From: Pannonibacter carbonis
Lineage (GTDB): Bacteria; Pseudomonadota; Alphaproteobacteria; Rhizobiales; Stappiaceae
Reading direction: 5' to 3'
Length of the DNA stretch: 64,000 nucleotides
NCBI RefSeq assembly: GCF_003012935.1
Contig: NZ_PUDR01000010.1
Location: 124,001 to 188,000, forward strand
This document shows, piece after piece, positions 1 to 8,180 of this stretch (within the stretch, counting starts at the first letter, position 1; each line of letters begins with the position of its first letter). The position numbers and the translations under genes were made by a program. Under the pieces are notes generated by a model that was not told the origin of the DNA, searched no databases, and was given only the letters and a program-made list of their open reading frames with translations.

Positions 1-581
<581 letters not shown>

Positions 582-631
582 GGTCTGGATCCCCGGACTG
601 TCCCTGGCGGACTTGTTGTCTTGTCTGGAAG

Positions 632-655
632 GGCCCGCGCGTATCCGCGCGGGCC
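632..655. promoter_or_regulatory. Intercistronic GC hairpin between the aminotransferase gene and mmsA
   Basis: A perfect inverted repeat has 9-bp arms GGCCCGCGC and GCGCGGGCC around a 6-nt loop, between the stop of the aminotransferase gene and the start of mmsA. No T-run follows on the minus strand, so it is more likely an mRNA-stabilising or partial-attenuation structure than a full intrinsic terminator. Confidence 0.5.
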
Positions 656-667
656 AGGAGTGCCTTG

Positions 668-2002
668 TCAGATATTGCTCTGAAGCACGGTGCGCAGCTT
701 GCCGAACAGCTCGTCGATCTGCGCCTTGGAGATGATCAGCGGCGGCGACAGGGCAATGATGTCGCCGGTGGTGCGGATCAGGAGGCCGTCGTCATAGGCC
801 TTGAGGAAGGCCGAGAACGCCCGCTTGGTCGGCTCACCGGGGATCGATTCCAGCTCGATGGCACCGATCAGGCCGAGGTTGCGCACGTCGATGACCTTCG
901 GGCAGTCCTTGAGCGAATGCACCGCATCTTCCCAGTAGGAGGCAAGCTCTGCCGCGCGGGTCAGGAGGCCTTCTTCCTCGTAAGTGTCGAGCGTGCCGAG
1001 GGCGGCAGCGCAGGCAACCGGATGCGCCGAGTATGTATAGCCGTGGAACAGCTCGATCATGTGTTCCGGACCCGTCATGAAGGTCTCGTAGATCTTGCTG
1101 CTGCAGAACACCGCGCCCATCGGGATCACGCCGGAGGTGATGCCCTTGGCGGTGGTGATCAGGTCCGGAACCACGCCGAAATAGTCCGTCGCAAAGCCGG
1201 TGCCGAGACGCCCGAAGCCGGTGATAACCTCGTCGAAGATCAGGAGGATGCCGTGCTGGTCGCAGATTTCGCGCAGGCGCTTCAGGTAGCCCTTCGGCGG
1301 GATCAGCACGCCGGTGGAGCCAGCCACCGGCTCGACGATGACAGCGGCAATGGTCGAGGGATCATGCAGCTGGATGACCTTGATCAGGTCATCAGCAAAC
1401 TCGGCGCCGTGCTCCGGTTCGCCGCGGGTGAAAGCGTTGCGGGCCGGATCATGGGTGTGGCGAATGTGGTCGACACCGCCCAGCATGGTGCCGAAATGCT
1501 TGCGGTTGTTGACGATGCCGCCAACCGAGATGCCGCCAAAGCCGACGCCATGATAGCCGCGCTCGCGGCCGATGAGACGCGTGCGCGACCCCTGGCCGAT
1601 GGCGCGCTGATAGGCGAGCGCAATCTTCAGCGCCGTGTCGACGCTTTCCGAGCCGGAGCCGGTGAAGAACACATGGTCAAGCGGGGAGGGCAGCAGGGCA
1701 GCCAGGCGAGCGGCCAGCTCGAAGGCGCGCGGATGGCCCATCTGGAAGGCCGGCGCATAGTCCATCTCGGCCACTTGGCGTTGCACGGCCTCAACGATGC
1801 GCGGGCGGCCATGGCCGGCGTTGCAGCACCACAGACCCGCAGTGCCGTCCAGCACCTGGCGGCCGTCAGCGGTGGTGTAGTGCATGTCCTTGGCGCCCAC
1901 GAACATGCGTGGGGCCTTCTTGAACTGCCGGTTGGCAGTGAACGGCATCCAGAAAGCTTCAAGATTGTTCGGAATGGCAGCGGTTGCAGCCGTATCAGAC
2001 AT
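668..2002 (-). CDS. Omega-amino acid (beta-alanine):pyruvate aminotransferase
   Basis: This 444-residue class III PLP aminotransferase closely resembles the Pseudomonas omega-amino acid:pyruvate aminotransferase (BauA/AptA type). Shared segments include FWMPFTANRQFK near the N-terminus, FFTGSGSESVDTALK, IIVEP-like VIVEPVAGSTGVL, IFDEVITGFGRLG (PLP-binding Asp) and the catalytic lysine in TTAKGITSG. It is expected to transfer the amino group of beta-alanine to pyruvate, giving malonate semialdehyde and alanine in the cytoplasm. I chose the ATG at 2002 because AAGGAGGAA lies just upstream; the frame is open to 2092 but without such support. mmsA follows. Putrescine or other omega-amines are alternative substrates. 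Confidence 0.88.
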   Translation of the reverse strand: MSDTAATAAIPNNLEAFWMPFTANRQFKKAPRMFVGAKDMHYTTADGRQVLDGTAGLWCCNAGHGRPRIVEAVQRQVAEMDYAPAFQMGHPRAFELAARLAALLPSPLDHVFFTGSGSESVDTALKIALAYQRAIGQGSRTRLIGRERGYHGVGFGGISVGGIVNNRKHFGTMLGGVDHIRHTHDPARNAFTRGEPEHGAEFADDLIKVIQLHDPSTIAAVIVEPVAGSTGVLIPPKGYLKRLREICDQHGILLIFDEVITGFGRLGTGFATDYFGVVPDLITTAKGITSGVIPMGAVFCSSKIYETFMTGPEHMIELFHGYTYSAHPVACAAALGTLDTYEEEGLLTRAAELASYWEDAVHSLKDCPKVIDVRNLGLIGAIELESIPGEPTKRAFSAFLKAYDDGLLIRTTGDIIALSPPLIISKAQIDELFGKLRTVLQSNI

Positions 2003-2319
2003 GGTTCCTCCTTGCCGGTCCATCGCTTGCGGACCGGTCTTGGCAGCAGCATTCAGCGCACGCGGACGGATCGAGCCGAACGCGGAAAGCACCCGAGCCT
2101 AGCAGCGGCGGGCGGACTTGTCCGGGATCGTCTTCAGTTTTTCCAATCGTGCTGTTCCCACTGGTCCTGCCGCTCTCTTGACGGCGCTGGCAGGTCCGGT
2201 TGTCTCTCTGGATCGCGCCGTCCATTATGTTCGGATCTTGACGCTTGTCGTTGGACCATGGCTGGCTTTCAATGACATCCTGTCCAGGCTATGCAGCCGG
2301 GACGAGGCGTCCATGAAAC

Positions 2320-2335
2320 CTGACCAAACGGTCAA
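2320..2335. promoter_or_regulatory. RutR-type operator, site 1
   Basis: TGACCAAACGGTCA (2321-2334) is a palindrome except for its central two bases and matches the E. coli RutR consensus TTGACCA-nn-TGGTCA with one changed inner position. Its centre is 33 bp, about three helical turns, from that of site 2, so two repressor dimers could bind on the same face of the DNA. It lies about 120 bp upstream of the first RutR-like gene. Confidence 0.65.
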
Positions 2336-2352
2336 ATTGAGCCTATGAATAC

Positions 2353-2368
2353 TTGACCAAACGGTCAA
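2353..2368. promoter_or_regulatory. RutR-type operator, site 2
   Basis: TTGACCAAACGGTCAA is a 16-bp near-perfect palindrome that retains both outer TTGACC/GGTCAA arms of the known RutR operator. The first six bases could also act as a -35 element, followed by the AT-rich GATAATTT at 2372-2379. Binding here would then occlude the promoter of the regulator gene at 2453. Confidence 0.7.
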
Positions 2369-2452
2369 GATGATAATTTCATCGGCCAGATGATTTTCCC
2401 GGCACCCGCTTGCCGGAATACGACCTGCCGAACGCAGGGGAAACGGGAGCGC

Positions 2453-3118
2453 ATGGATCGCAAGGTGTCCACCAGAAGTGCAGCAAGGGCGGAAACGGAA
2501 CGGGCGATCCTGTCGGCGGCAGAGGCCGTGTTTGCCGAGCATGGCTATCGGGGCGCAACGACCGGCATGATCGCCGAGCGGGCAGGGATCCCGAAAGCCA
2601 ACCTGCATTACTACTTCGCCACCAAGGAAGCGCTCTACCGCCAGGTCGTGGAGAACATCTTCATGATCTGGCTTGATGCCGCCAACTCCTTCGACGACTG
2701 CGAGGACCCGGAGGAGGCGCTGACCCATTACATCACCACCAAGATGGACATCTCGCGCCAGCACCCGATGGGATCCAAAGTCTGGGCCAACGAGATCCTG
2801 CACCGGGCGCCGGTCATCCAGGACTATCTCGAGACGACACTGCGCGAATGGACGGCCACCCGCATCGCCATCATCGAGCGCTGGGTGAGCGAAGGGCGCA
2901 TGGATCCGGTCGATCCGCGCACGCTGCTCTACATGATCTGGTCGACGACGCAGCATTACGCCGACTTCATCCACCAGATCGAGACCCTGAACGACGGCAA
3001 GCCGCTGAGCGATGACCAGTTCGCCGTCGCGAGGGACAACGTGGTGCGCATCATCCTGTCCGGTGTCGGCATCCGGGCGAGGGCCGCAAGCAGCGTCAAG
3101 GCGGGGGCAGCCCGATGA
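2453..3118 (+). CDS. RutR-like TetR-family regulator, first of a tandem pair
   Basis: This 221-residue TetR-family protein has an N-terminal helix-turn-helix (about residues 15-62, with AILSAAEAVFAEHGYRGATTGMIA broken by the turn and IPKANLHYYFATKEALYRQV) and a YcdC/RutR-type ligand domain, recognisable from MIWSTTQHYADF near residue 165. E. coli RutR senses uracil/thymine and controls pyrimidine breakdown. Uracil breakdown can yield beta-alanine, which fits the divergent aminotransferase/mmsA genes. The ATG at 2453 is preferred (GGGAG upstream) over an upstream in-frame start at 2390. Its stop overlaps the start of the next regulator (ATGA). The ligand may be beta-alanine or a pyrimidine; this is inference. 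Confidence 0.85.
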   Translation: MDRKVSTRSAARAETERAILSAAEAVFAEHGYRGATTGMIAERAGIPKANLHYYFATKEALYRQVVENIFMIWLDAANSFDDCEDPEEALTHYITTKMDISRQHPMGSKVWANEILHRAPVIQDYLETTLREWTATRIAIIERWVSEGRMDPVDPRTLLYMIWSTTQHYADFIHQIETLNDGKPLSDDQFAVARDNVVRIILSGVGIRARAASSVKAGAAR

Positions 3119-3825
3119 GCCCGACGCGCAGCACGCCGAAGTCATCCCCCTTGAAGCGCAAGCCCGGCCTGCGCAGTGCGCCAGTGGCCCGGCAGGCACT
3201 GGGCGAGACCGACGGGAAGCCGACCCGCATCCAGGAACGCAACCGCGCCCGCATTCTCGAAGCCGGTCTCTCGGAATTCTCTCGTTTCGGCTTTGGCGGG
3301 GCGACGATCGAGAAGATCGCCGCCGGGGCAGGGATGTCGAAATCGAACCTGCTCTACTACTACCCGACCAAGACGGCGATCTACGAGGCCGTGCTGGAAC
3401 ACATCCTCGACACCTGGCTGGCACCGCTGCGCATGCTGGATATCACCGGCGATCCGGCGGCAGAGCTGGCGGATTACATCCGGCAGAAGTTGAAGATTTC
3501 AGCCGAGTGGCCTGAGGCATCACGTCTTTTTGCCTCCGAGATCCTGCAAGGAGCGCCGCAGGTGAAACCCGTGCTGCAGGGCTCGCTGCGCCAGCTGGTG
3601 AGCGAAAAGGCAGCCGTCATCCGCGCCTGGATCGCGGCAGGCAAACTCAAGCCGCATGTGGAGCCGGTGCATCTGATTTTCCTCATCTGGTCCGCGACGC
3701 AGCACTATGCCGACTTCGAAACGCAGGTTCTTGCGCTCACCGGCAAGACGCTGAAGGACGAGGCTTTCCGCGGCGAGGCAGAAGCAGCGCTGGTCGCCAC
3801 CATTCTCGGAGGCGTGCTGGCATGA
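3115..3825 (+). CDS. rutR: RutR-like TetR-family regulator, second of the pair
   Basis: This 236-residue protein is the closer of the two to E. coli RutR. Matching stretches include ILEAGLSEFSRFGFGGATIE, MSKSNLLYYYPTKTAIYEAVL, ILDTWLAPL, PEASRLFASEILQGAP and LIFLIWSATQHYADF. RutR is a dimeric repressor that releases DNA when it binds uracil or thymine. An N-terminal tail of about 35 residues, basic and proline-containing, precedes the helix-turn-helix. The gene overlaps its upstream paralogue and the downstream arfB gene by ATGA, so all three are probably co-translated. The two paralogues differ in the ligand half, so they may sense different metabolites or form heterodimers. Confidence 0.88.
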   Translation: MSPTRSTPKSSPLKRKPGLRSAPVARQALGETDGKPTRIQERNRARILEAGLSEFSRFGFGGATIEKIAAGAGMSKSNLLYYYPTKTAIYEAVLEHILDTWLAPLRMLDITGDPAAELADYIRQKLKISAEWPEASRLFASEILQGAPQVKPVLQGSLRQLVSEKAAVIRAWIAAGKLKPHVEPVHLIFLIWSATQHYADFETQVLALTGKTLKDEAFRGEAEAALVATILGGVLA

Positions 3826-4328
3826 GCGACCGGGTGCCTCCAGTGCCGCCCGCGCCGCCGGGTCCACCGTCGCCAAGGCCGCTCGAGATCGCGCCGGAAA
3901 GCCGCCGCATCACGATCAAGGGACGGCTGCATATTGACGAGCGCGACCTCAGCGAGGAGTTCATCCGCGCCTCCGGTCCGGGCGGCCAGAACGTCAACAA
4001 GGTCTCGACGGCGGTTCAGTTGCGTTTTCAACTTGACAACAACCGTACGTTGCCGGACGATGTGAAGCAACGGGCAGGGGAACTGGCCGGAAGTCGCCTG
4101 ACACAGGCCGGCGAAATCCTCATTCAGGCCGACCGGTTCCGCACGCGCGAACAAAACCGCGAGGATGCGCTGGCCCGGCTGATCGAGCTTCTGGTCAAGG
4201 CCGCACACCGCGACAAGCCGCGCAAGGCAACCCGTCCGACGCTCGCCTCCAAGAAGCGCCGTGTCGACACGAAGAAACAACGCGGCGGCATCAAGAAGCT
4301 GCGCAGCGGACGGCCGGACAGCGACTGA
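3822..4328 (+). CDS. arfB: Alternative ribosome-rescue factor ArfB (YaeJ-type peptidyl-tRNA hydrolase)
   Basis: This 168-residue class I release-factor-like protein carries the catalytic GGQ at residues 54-56 inside FIRASGPGGQNVNKVSTAVQ, without the codon-recognition domains of RF1/RF2. A strongly basic C-terminal tail (KATRPTLASKKRR, then KKQRGGIKKLR) is the part that in E. coli ArfB enters the empty mRNA channel of stalled ribosomes. The protein hydrolyses peptidyl-tRNA on ribosomes lacking a stop codon. The first 20 residues form a proline-rich extension not present in E. coli ArfB. The start overlaps the stop of the RutR-like gene, so it is translationally coupled to a regulator with no obvious functional link. 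Confidence 0.93.
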   Translation: MSDRVPPVPPAPPGPPSPRPLEIAPESRRITIKGRLHIDERDLSEEFIRASGPGGQNVNKVSTAVQLRFQLDNNRTLPDDVKQRAGELAGSRLTQAGEILIQADRFRTREQNREDALARLIELLVKAAHRDKPRKATRPTLASKKRRVDTKKQRGGIKKLRSGRPDSD

Positions 4329-4374
4329 GCGGGACTTGAGCTGGCGCGACAGCCGGCCCTGTCCCAACCTCGGC

Positions 4375-4411
4375 GTCATCCCGGGCGAGTGTAACGAGAC
4401 CCGGGACCGGA
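4375..4411. repeat. Possible dispersed palindromic repeat or terminator hairpin downstream of arfB
   Basis: GTCATCCCGGG is followed 13 nt later by CCCGGGAC, giving 7-bp arms TCCCGGG/CCCGGGA. Short palindromes of this GTCATCCCGGG...CCCGGGA form are, from memory, dispersed in many Hyphomicrobiales genomes. There is only this one copy in the window, so the dispersed-repeat status is inferred. Confidence 0.35.
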
Positions 4412-4555
4412 AAGCCGAGGCAGCTGAATGGCAACCGGAACTGTCTCGCTCGTCCCGGCGCAAGAAGGGCTGTTCTGGCCTGTAGCAGCACTCGTGAGCG
4501 TCGTTCCGGGGGGCTGTCGACGGCAACATGCACACACGGCTCTGACCTGATCCGT

Positions 4556-4583
4556 AATTCGCATAAGATATATTATGGAACAT
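4556..4583. other. dif: dif-like XerC/XerD recombination site
   Basis: The 28-bp site has the architecture of a chromosome dimer-resolution site: left arm AATTCGCATAA, 6-bp centre GATATA, right arm TTATGGAACAT. Compared with E. coli dif, each 11-bp arm matches at 8 positions and the centre at 4, including the invariant GCATAA and TTATG next to the centre. It is intergenic, AT-rich in a GC-rich region, and sits between convergent genes. It probably marks the replication terminus. A Xer-exploiting mobile-element attachment site is an alternative, but no integrated element is visible beside it. Confidence 0.78.
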
Positions 4584-4724
4584 ACTCGGATAGTTTGATT
4601 TGTACACCTTGGTCGGCTCGTATCCCTGTGCCAGCCACCTGTTCATTTCATGCCGGGATTTCCGCCACGATCGCCCACCAAGACCGCCGCAACCAAGGCT
4701 CTCGAAGCGTCTGGATGGCGACGC

Positions 4725-5285
4725 TTACCCCAACTCGTCCTCGGCACCCTGCAGTGCCTTGCGTGCCGCGTCCAGCCCATGGCCGGCACGGCACAGCGCC
4801 GCAAGGTCCTTGCGGTCGCGGTCGCGGCGGGCGGCATCGTCTTCCTCAGACCATCCCTTGCGCCAGGGACCAAGGCGGCGGCGCTGTGCATAGCGGCGGG
4901 CGGCTGCGGCCGCATCGGTGTCATCGCGGGCGAGCGTTTCCTCGATGACGTTGCGGCTGACCCCACGGGCACTTAGTTTCGCGGTGATCTGGCGGCTGGA
5001 CGCGCCCTTGCGGCGCAGGCTGGCCGCCTTTGTCTCGGCATAGACCTCGTCATTGACGAGGCCAGACCGAGCGGCTTTCTCCAGTACGATCTCGACGAGC
5101 GGAAGAAACTCGGCCACATCGCGCTCATGTGCCCTGGCTGCCTTCTCGACACGCCGTGTCAGCACCCGGCGCAGGTTGGCGAGTGACGTGGCGTAGCGCT
5201 CCAGATAGGCCAGCGTGATCCGCGTCAGCCGCTCTTCAGTTGGCACGCGTGGCTTCTTGCGCACAGGTTTTGCGAGGTCGGACAT
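4725..5285 (-). CDS. recX: RecX-family regulator of RecA
   Basis: This 186-residue protein is helix-rich and very basic. It has the RecX pattern: YLERYATSLANLRRVLTRRVEKAAR, then LVNDEVYAETKAASLRRKGASSRQI and LSARGVSRNVIEETLA, which correspond to the repeated three-helix RecX modules. RecX binds RecA filaments and limits their extension and coprotease activity. The gene stands alone, 56 bp from the end of emrB, and is not next to recA here. The identification rests on motif pattern and length, which is within the usual 150-200 residues with a C-terminal charged extension. Confidence 0.82.
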   Translation of the reverse strand: MSDLAKPVRKKPRVPTEERLTRITLAYLERYATSLANLRRVLTRRVEKAARAHERDVAEFLPLVEIVLEKAARSGLVNDEVYAETKAASLRRKGASSRQITAKLSARGVSRNVIEETLARDDTDAAAAARRYAQRRRLGPWRKGWSEEDDAARRDRDRKDLAALCRAGHGLDAARKALQGAEDELG

Positions 5286-5341
5286 GGGCGCGAGCCTACC
5301 GGATTCGCCCCGTGTCTGCCGGTGCGAATGCGGATGCCCGC

Positions 5342-6916
5342 TCAGTGGCCCCCGCCCCCGCCGCCCATGGGTTTGGGCCGTTCAACGAAGAAGATCGTCG
5401 CCAGCAGCGACAGGAACAGCAGCGTCAGGATCAGGAACACGTCGATGAAGGACATCAGGAACGCCTGTTTCGTCACCATGCCGCTCAGTGCCTTCAGCGC
5501 CGCAGTGGCCGCATCATCGCCGAGGCTCTGATAGGTCTGGGTCAGGCCGGCGAGCGTTTCGGTCACCGGGGCCCGCGCGCCGTTGACGCTTTCCTGCAGC
5601 CGCGCGTAGTGGAAATCCTGCCGCTGGCTCAGCACCGTGTTGATGATGGCAAGGCCAACCGCACCGCCCAGGTTGCGCGTCAGGTTGAACAGACCGGAAG
5701 CATTCTTGATCATCTGGGGCGGCAGCATGCCGAGCGCGATGTTGTTGATCGGCACCATGCACAGCATCAGCGACGAGCCGCGCAGGATCTGCGGCAGCAG
5801 CAGCTCGTAGAAATCCCAGTCCTGCGTGATGCCGGTCATCAGCCAGGTGCCGGCGGCAAACCCTGCAAAGCCGATGCCCATCATCACGCGCGGATCCAGC
5901 ACCGACATCAACCGGCCGGCCAGAGGCGCGGTCAGGAACATGGCGAGGCCGCTGACGAACATCGTCTCGCCGATCTGCAGTGACGTGTATCCGCGCACGC
6001 CCGCCAGATAGACGGGATAAAGGTAGGTGAGCCCGTAGAGCCCAATGCCAAGCACGAAGCTGAACAGGCTGCCCATGGCGAAGTTCTTGTTGGAAAAGGC
6101 CGTCAGATCCACCACCGGCTCGCGGGCGGTGAACGCGCGCCAGAAGAACACGGCGGCGCCCATCAGCATGACGGCCGTGAACAGAACGATTTCCTCGCTC
6201 TGGAACCAGTCCTCGCCGTTGCCTTCCTCCAGCACGAATTCCAGCGAGCCGAGGAACACCGCCATGGCGGCAAAGCCCACCCAGTCGAAATGGTCGAACA
6301 GGCTGAGGTCCGGCTTGTCGAAGTCGATGAGCGTCACGGCGGCGAGCGTCACGAAGATGCCGGGCACCACGTTGATCAGGAACAGCCAGTGCCACGAGCC
6401 GTAGTCGGTGATGTAGCCGCCAAGCGTCGGACCGATGGTGGGCGCAAGCGTCGCCACGAGGCCGATGATCGGCGAGATGACGTTGAACTTCTCGCGCGGG
6501 AAGATGAGATAGGCCGTGGCAAACACCGTCGGGATCATGCCGCCGCCGAGAAAGCCCTGCAGCGCGCGCCAGACGATCATTTCCTCGATGGAGGTGGCGG
6601 TCGCGCACATCAGGCTCATCAAGGTGAAGCCGGCGGCCGAGATCGTGAACATCCAGCGCGTCGACAGCATCCGCGACAGGTAGCCGGACAGCGGGATCAT
6701 GATCACTTCGGCGATCAGGTAACTGGTCTGGATCCAGGGAATGTCGTCGGAGGATGCCGCCAGTCCTGCCTGGATTTCGGCAAGCGACGCCGAGACAATC
6801 TGGATGTCCAGGATCGCCATGAACATGCCGAAGACCATGCAGAGGAAGGTGAAAAGCTTGCGCCCTTCCCCGCCCCGGCTTGGCGCGTCACTGCTGGTTG
6901 CCGCCGCGCTGGTCAT
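5342..6916 (-). CDS. emrB: EmrB-type multidrug efflux permease (MFS, DHA2 family)
   Basis: This 524-residue inner-membrane transporter has the 14-helix DHA2 layout. It begins near residue 20 with FLCMVFGMFMAILDIQIVSASL, whose MAILDxxIV motif marks helix 1 of this family, followed by WIQTSYLIAEVIMIPLSGYL and the motif-C-like segment APTIGPTLGGYITDYGSWHW. It exports drugs or toxins using the proton gradient, working with the HlyD-type adaptor encoded just upstream (7-bp gap). I chose ATG 6916; the frame is open to 7012 only inside emrA. The C-terminus ends in a glycine/histidine-rich tail. A TetR regulator is divergently encoded. The substrate is unknown. Confidence 0.9.
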   Translation of the reverse strand: MTSAAATSSDAPSRGGEGRKLFTFLCMVFGMFMAILDIQIVSASLAEIQAGLAASSDDIPWIQTSYLIAEVIMIPLSGYLSRMLSTRWMFTISAAGFTLMSLMCATATSIEEMIVWRALQGFLGGGMIPTVFATAYLIFPREKFNVISPIIGLVATLAPTIGPTLGGYITDYGSWHWLFLINVVPGIFVTLAAVTLIDFDKPDLSLFDHFDWVGFAAMAVFLGSLEFVLEEGNGEDWFQSEEIVLFTAVMLMGAAVFFWRAFTAREPVVDLTAFSNKNFAMGSLFSFVLGIGLYGLTYLYPVYLAGVRGYTSLQIGETMFVSGLAMFLTAPLAGRLMSVLDPRVMMGIGFAGFAAGTWLMTGITQDWDFYELLLPQILRGSSLMLCMVPINNIALGMLPPQMIKNASGLFNLTRNLGGAVGLAIINTVLSQRQDFHYARLQESVNGARAPVTETLAGLTQTYQSLGDDAATAALKALSGMVTKQAFLMSFIDVFLILTLLFLSLLATIFFVERPKPMGGGGGGH

Positions 6917-6923
6917 GGCCGGC

Positions 6924-8180
6924 CTAGTGCAGGCTGGCCGTGGCGGCGGGATCGGCTGCGCCCGTGCGGGTGTCCACGTCCACCACCACCGACATGCCGG
7001 CACGCAGGGCATCGGCGCCCTTCTGGCTCATCGGCACGGTGATGCGAACGGGCACGCGTTGCACCACCTTGGTGAAGTTGCCCGTGGCATTCTCCGACGG
7101 CAGCAGCGAGAACACCGAGCCTGTCGCCGGCGATATGCTGTCGACGGTCGCCTCCAGCACCAGTCCCGGATAGGCATCCACCTTCACCGCCACCTGGGCA
7201 CCAGGGCGGATGTGGCCGAGCTGGGTTTCCTTGAAATTGGCGTCAATGCGGGTGTCGGTCAGCGGCACGATGGCCGCAACCCGGTTGCCCGGCTGCAGCA
7301 ACGTGCCAACCTGCGCCGCCCGATTGCTGACGATGCCCGCGACGGGCGCGCGGATGACGGTGAAGCTGAGGTCATACTCGGCCTTTTCCAGCTTGGTGCG
7401 GGCCGCGGCGATGGCCTGCTCGGCCTCCCGCTTCTGGCCTTCCAGCACGAGGATGTTGGCGCGCGCCACGGCAACAGCGGCCTCCGCGCTCCTCAGGTTG
7501 GCTTCACTGCTGTGGAGATTGGCGACGGCTCCATCCAGTGACGCCTGGCTCGTCACCTTGCCTTCGGTCAGCCGGATCTGACGGTCGTGGTTGGCGCGCG
7601 CCTCGTCCGCCCGGGCCTGCATGGCTGCGACGGTCGCGGTGGCCTGGTCGACCGAGGCGTGGGCAGCGCCGATCTGGCTCGAAATGCGGTCAACCGTCGC
7701 CTCGGCGCTGGCAATCTGGTCCCGCGCCCCCTGCACGGCCAGCCGATAGTCACCGTCATCGATGCGGGCCAGTATGTCGCCGGCCGCAACGCGCTGGTTG
7801 TCGCTCACCTCGATGGCCGCGACATAGCCCGAAACCTTGGACAGAACGCCGGTGATATCCACCGCGACATAAGCGTCATCGGTGGTCTCCATGAAACGGC
7901 CCTCGGTCCACCAGCCGTAACCGGCCCAGGACACACCGCCGAACGCGGCAAGCGCCAGCACGCTGACAATCGTCTTCGCCTTCGCCTTGCGGCGGCTGCG
8001 GTCGGAGGGGATCGGCGACGGATCTCCGGGGTTGTTCCGGGCACGGGTGGGGGAATGTGCTTCCGGTTGACCTGTCGGAGATCCGCCGCCCGTCGCCGTC
8101 GCGTGGGGCGAGCGGCGATCCGGTTCTGCTGCTGAAGGTGCAGCGGAAGTGTCAATCGAGGCGGGAACGCTGTCGGACAC
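6924..8180 (-). CDS. emrA: EmrA-type HlyD-family periplasmic adaptor of the efflux pump
   Basis: This 418-residue membrane-fusion protein has a Pro/Ser/Arg-rich cytoplasmic N-terminus, one membrane span (about residues 72-92), a biotinyl-lipoyl half-motif (TTDDAYVAVDITGVLSKVSGY split by a turn), a long alpha-helical hairpin of A/Q-rich repeats (about 150-260) and the closing half VIRAPVAGIVSNRAAQVG. It links the EmrB permease to an outer-membrane channel. I prefer GTG 8180 because AAGGAAA lies 8 nt upstream; an upstream in-frame GTG at 8207 has no clear ribosome binding site. A palindromic operator lies at 8233-8253, so expression is probably repressed by the divergent TetR protein. Confidence 0.88.
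   Translation of the reverse strand: MSDSVPASIDTSAAPSAAEPDRRSPHATATGGGSPTGQPEAHSPTRARNNPGDPSPIPSDRSRRKAKAKTIVSVLALAAFGGVSWAGYGWWTEGRFMETTDDAYVAVDITGVLSKVSGYVAAIEVSDNQRVAAGDILARIDDGDYRLAVQGARDQIASAEATVDRISSQIGAAHASVDQATATVAAMQARADEARANHDRQIRLTEGKVTSQASLDGAVANLHSSEANLRSAEAAVAVARANILVLEGQKREAEQAIAAARTKLEKAEYDLSFTVIRAPVAGIVSNRAAQVGTLLQPGNRVAAIVPLTDTRIDANFKETQLGHIRPGAQVAVKVDAYPGLVLEATVDSISPATGSVFSLLPSENATGNFTKVVQRVPVRITVPMSQKGADALRAGMSVVVDVDTRTGAADPAATASLH

Larger units (their letters stand above)
2003..2452. promoter_or_regulatory. Divergent control region between the aminotransferase gene and the RutR-like regulator
   Basis: This 450-bp gap separates divergently transcribed genes. Its right third holds two RutR-type operators, listed separately. 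The remainder (about 2003-2310) contains no convincing gene; open frames there are extensions of neighbouring genes or lack ribosome binding sites. The promoter of the aminotransferase must lie here but I could not assign it. Confidence 0.5.
4329..4724. other. Gene-free stretch between arfB and recX
   Basis: These 396 bp hold no supported gene. They contain a hairpin-forming repeat at about 4375-4411 and the dif-like Xer site at 4556-4583, which lies in an AT-rich patch that stands out from the GC-rich surroundings. arfB and recX converge on this stretch. Confidence 0.6.

Noticed and set aside
665-2275. A 536-codon open frame on the plus strand
   Set aside because: It is the mirror of the aminotransferase gene; the minus-strand protein has catalytic motifs and a strong ribosome binding site.
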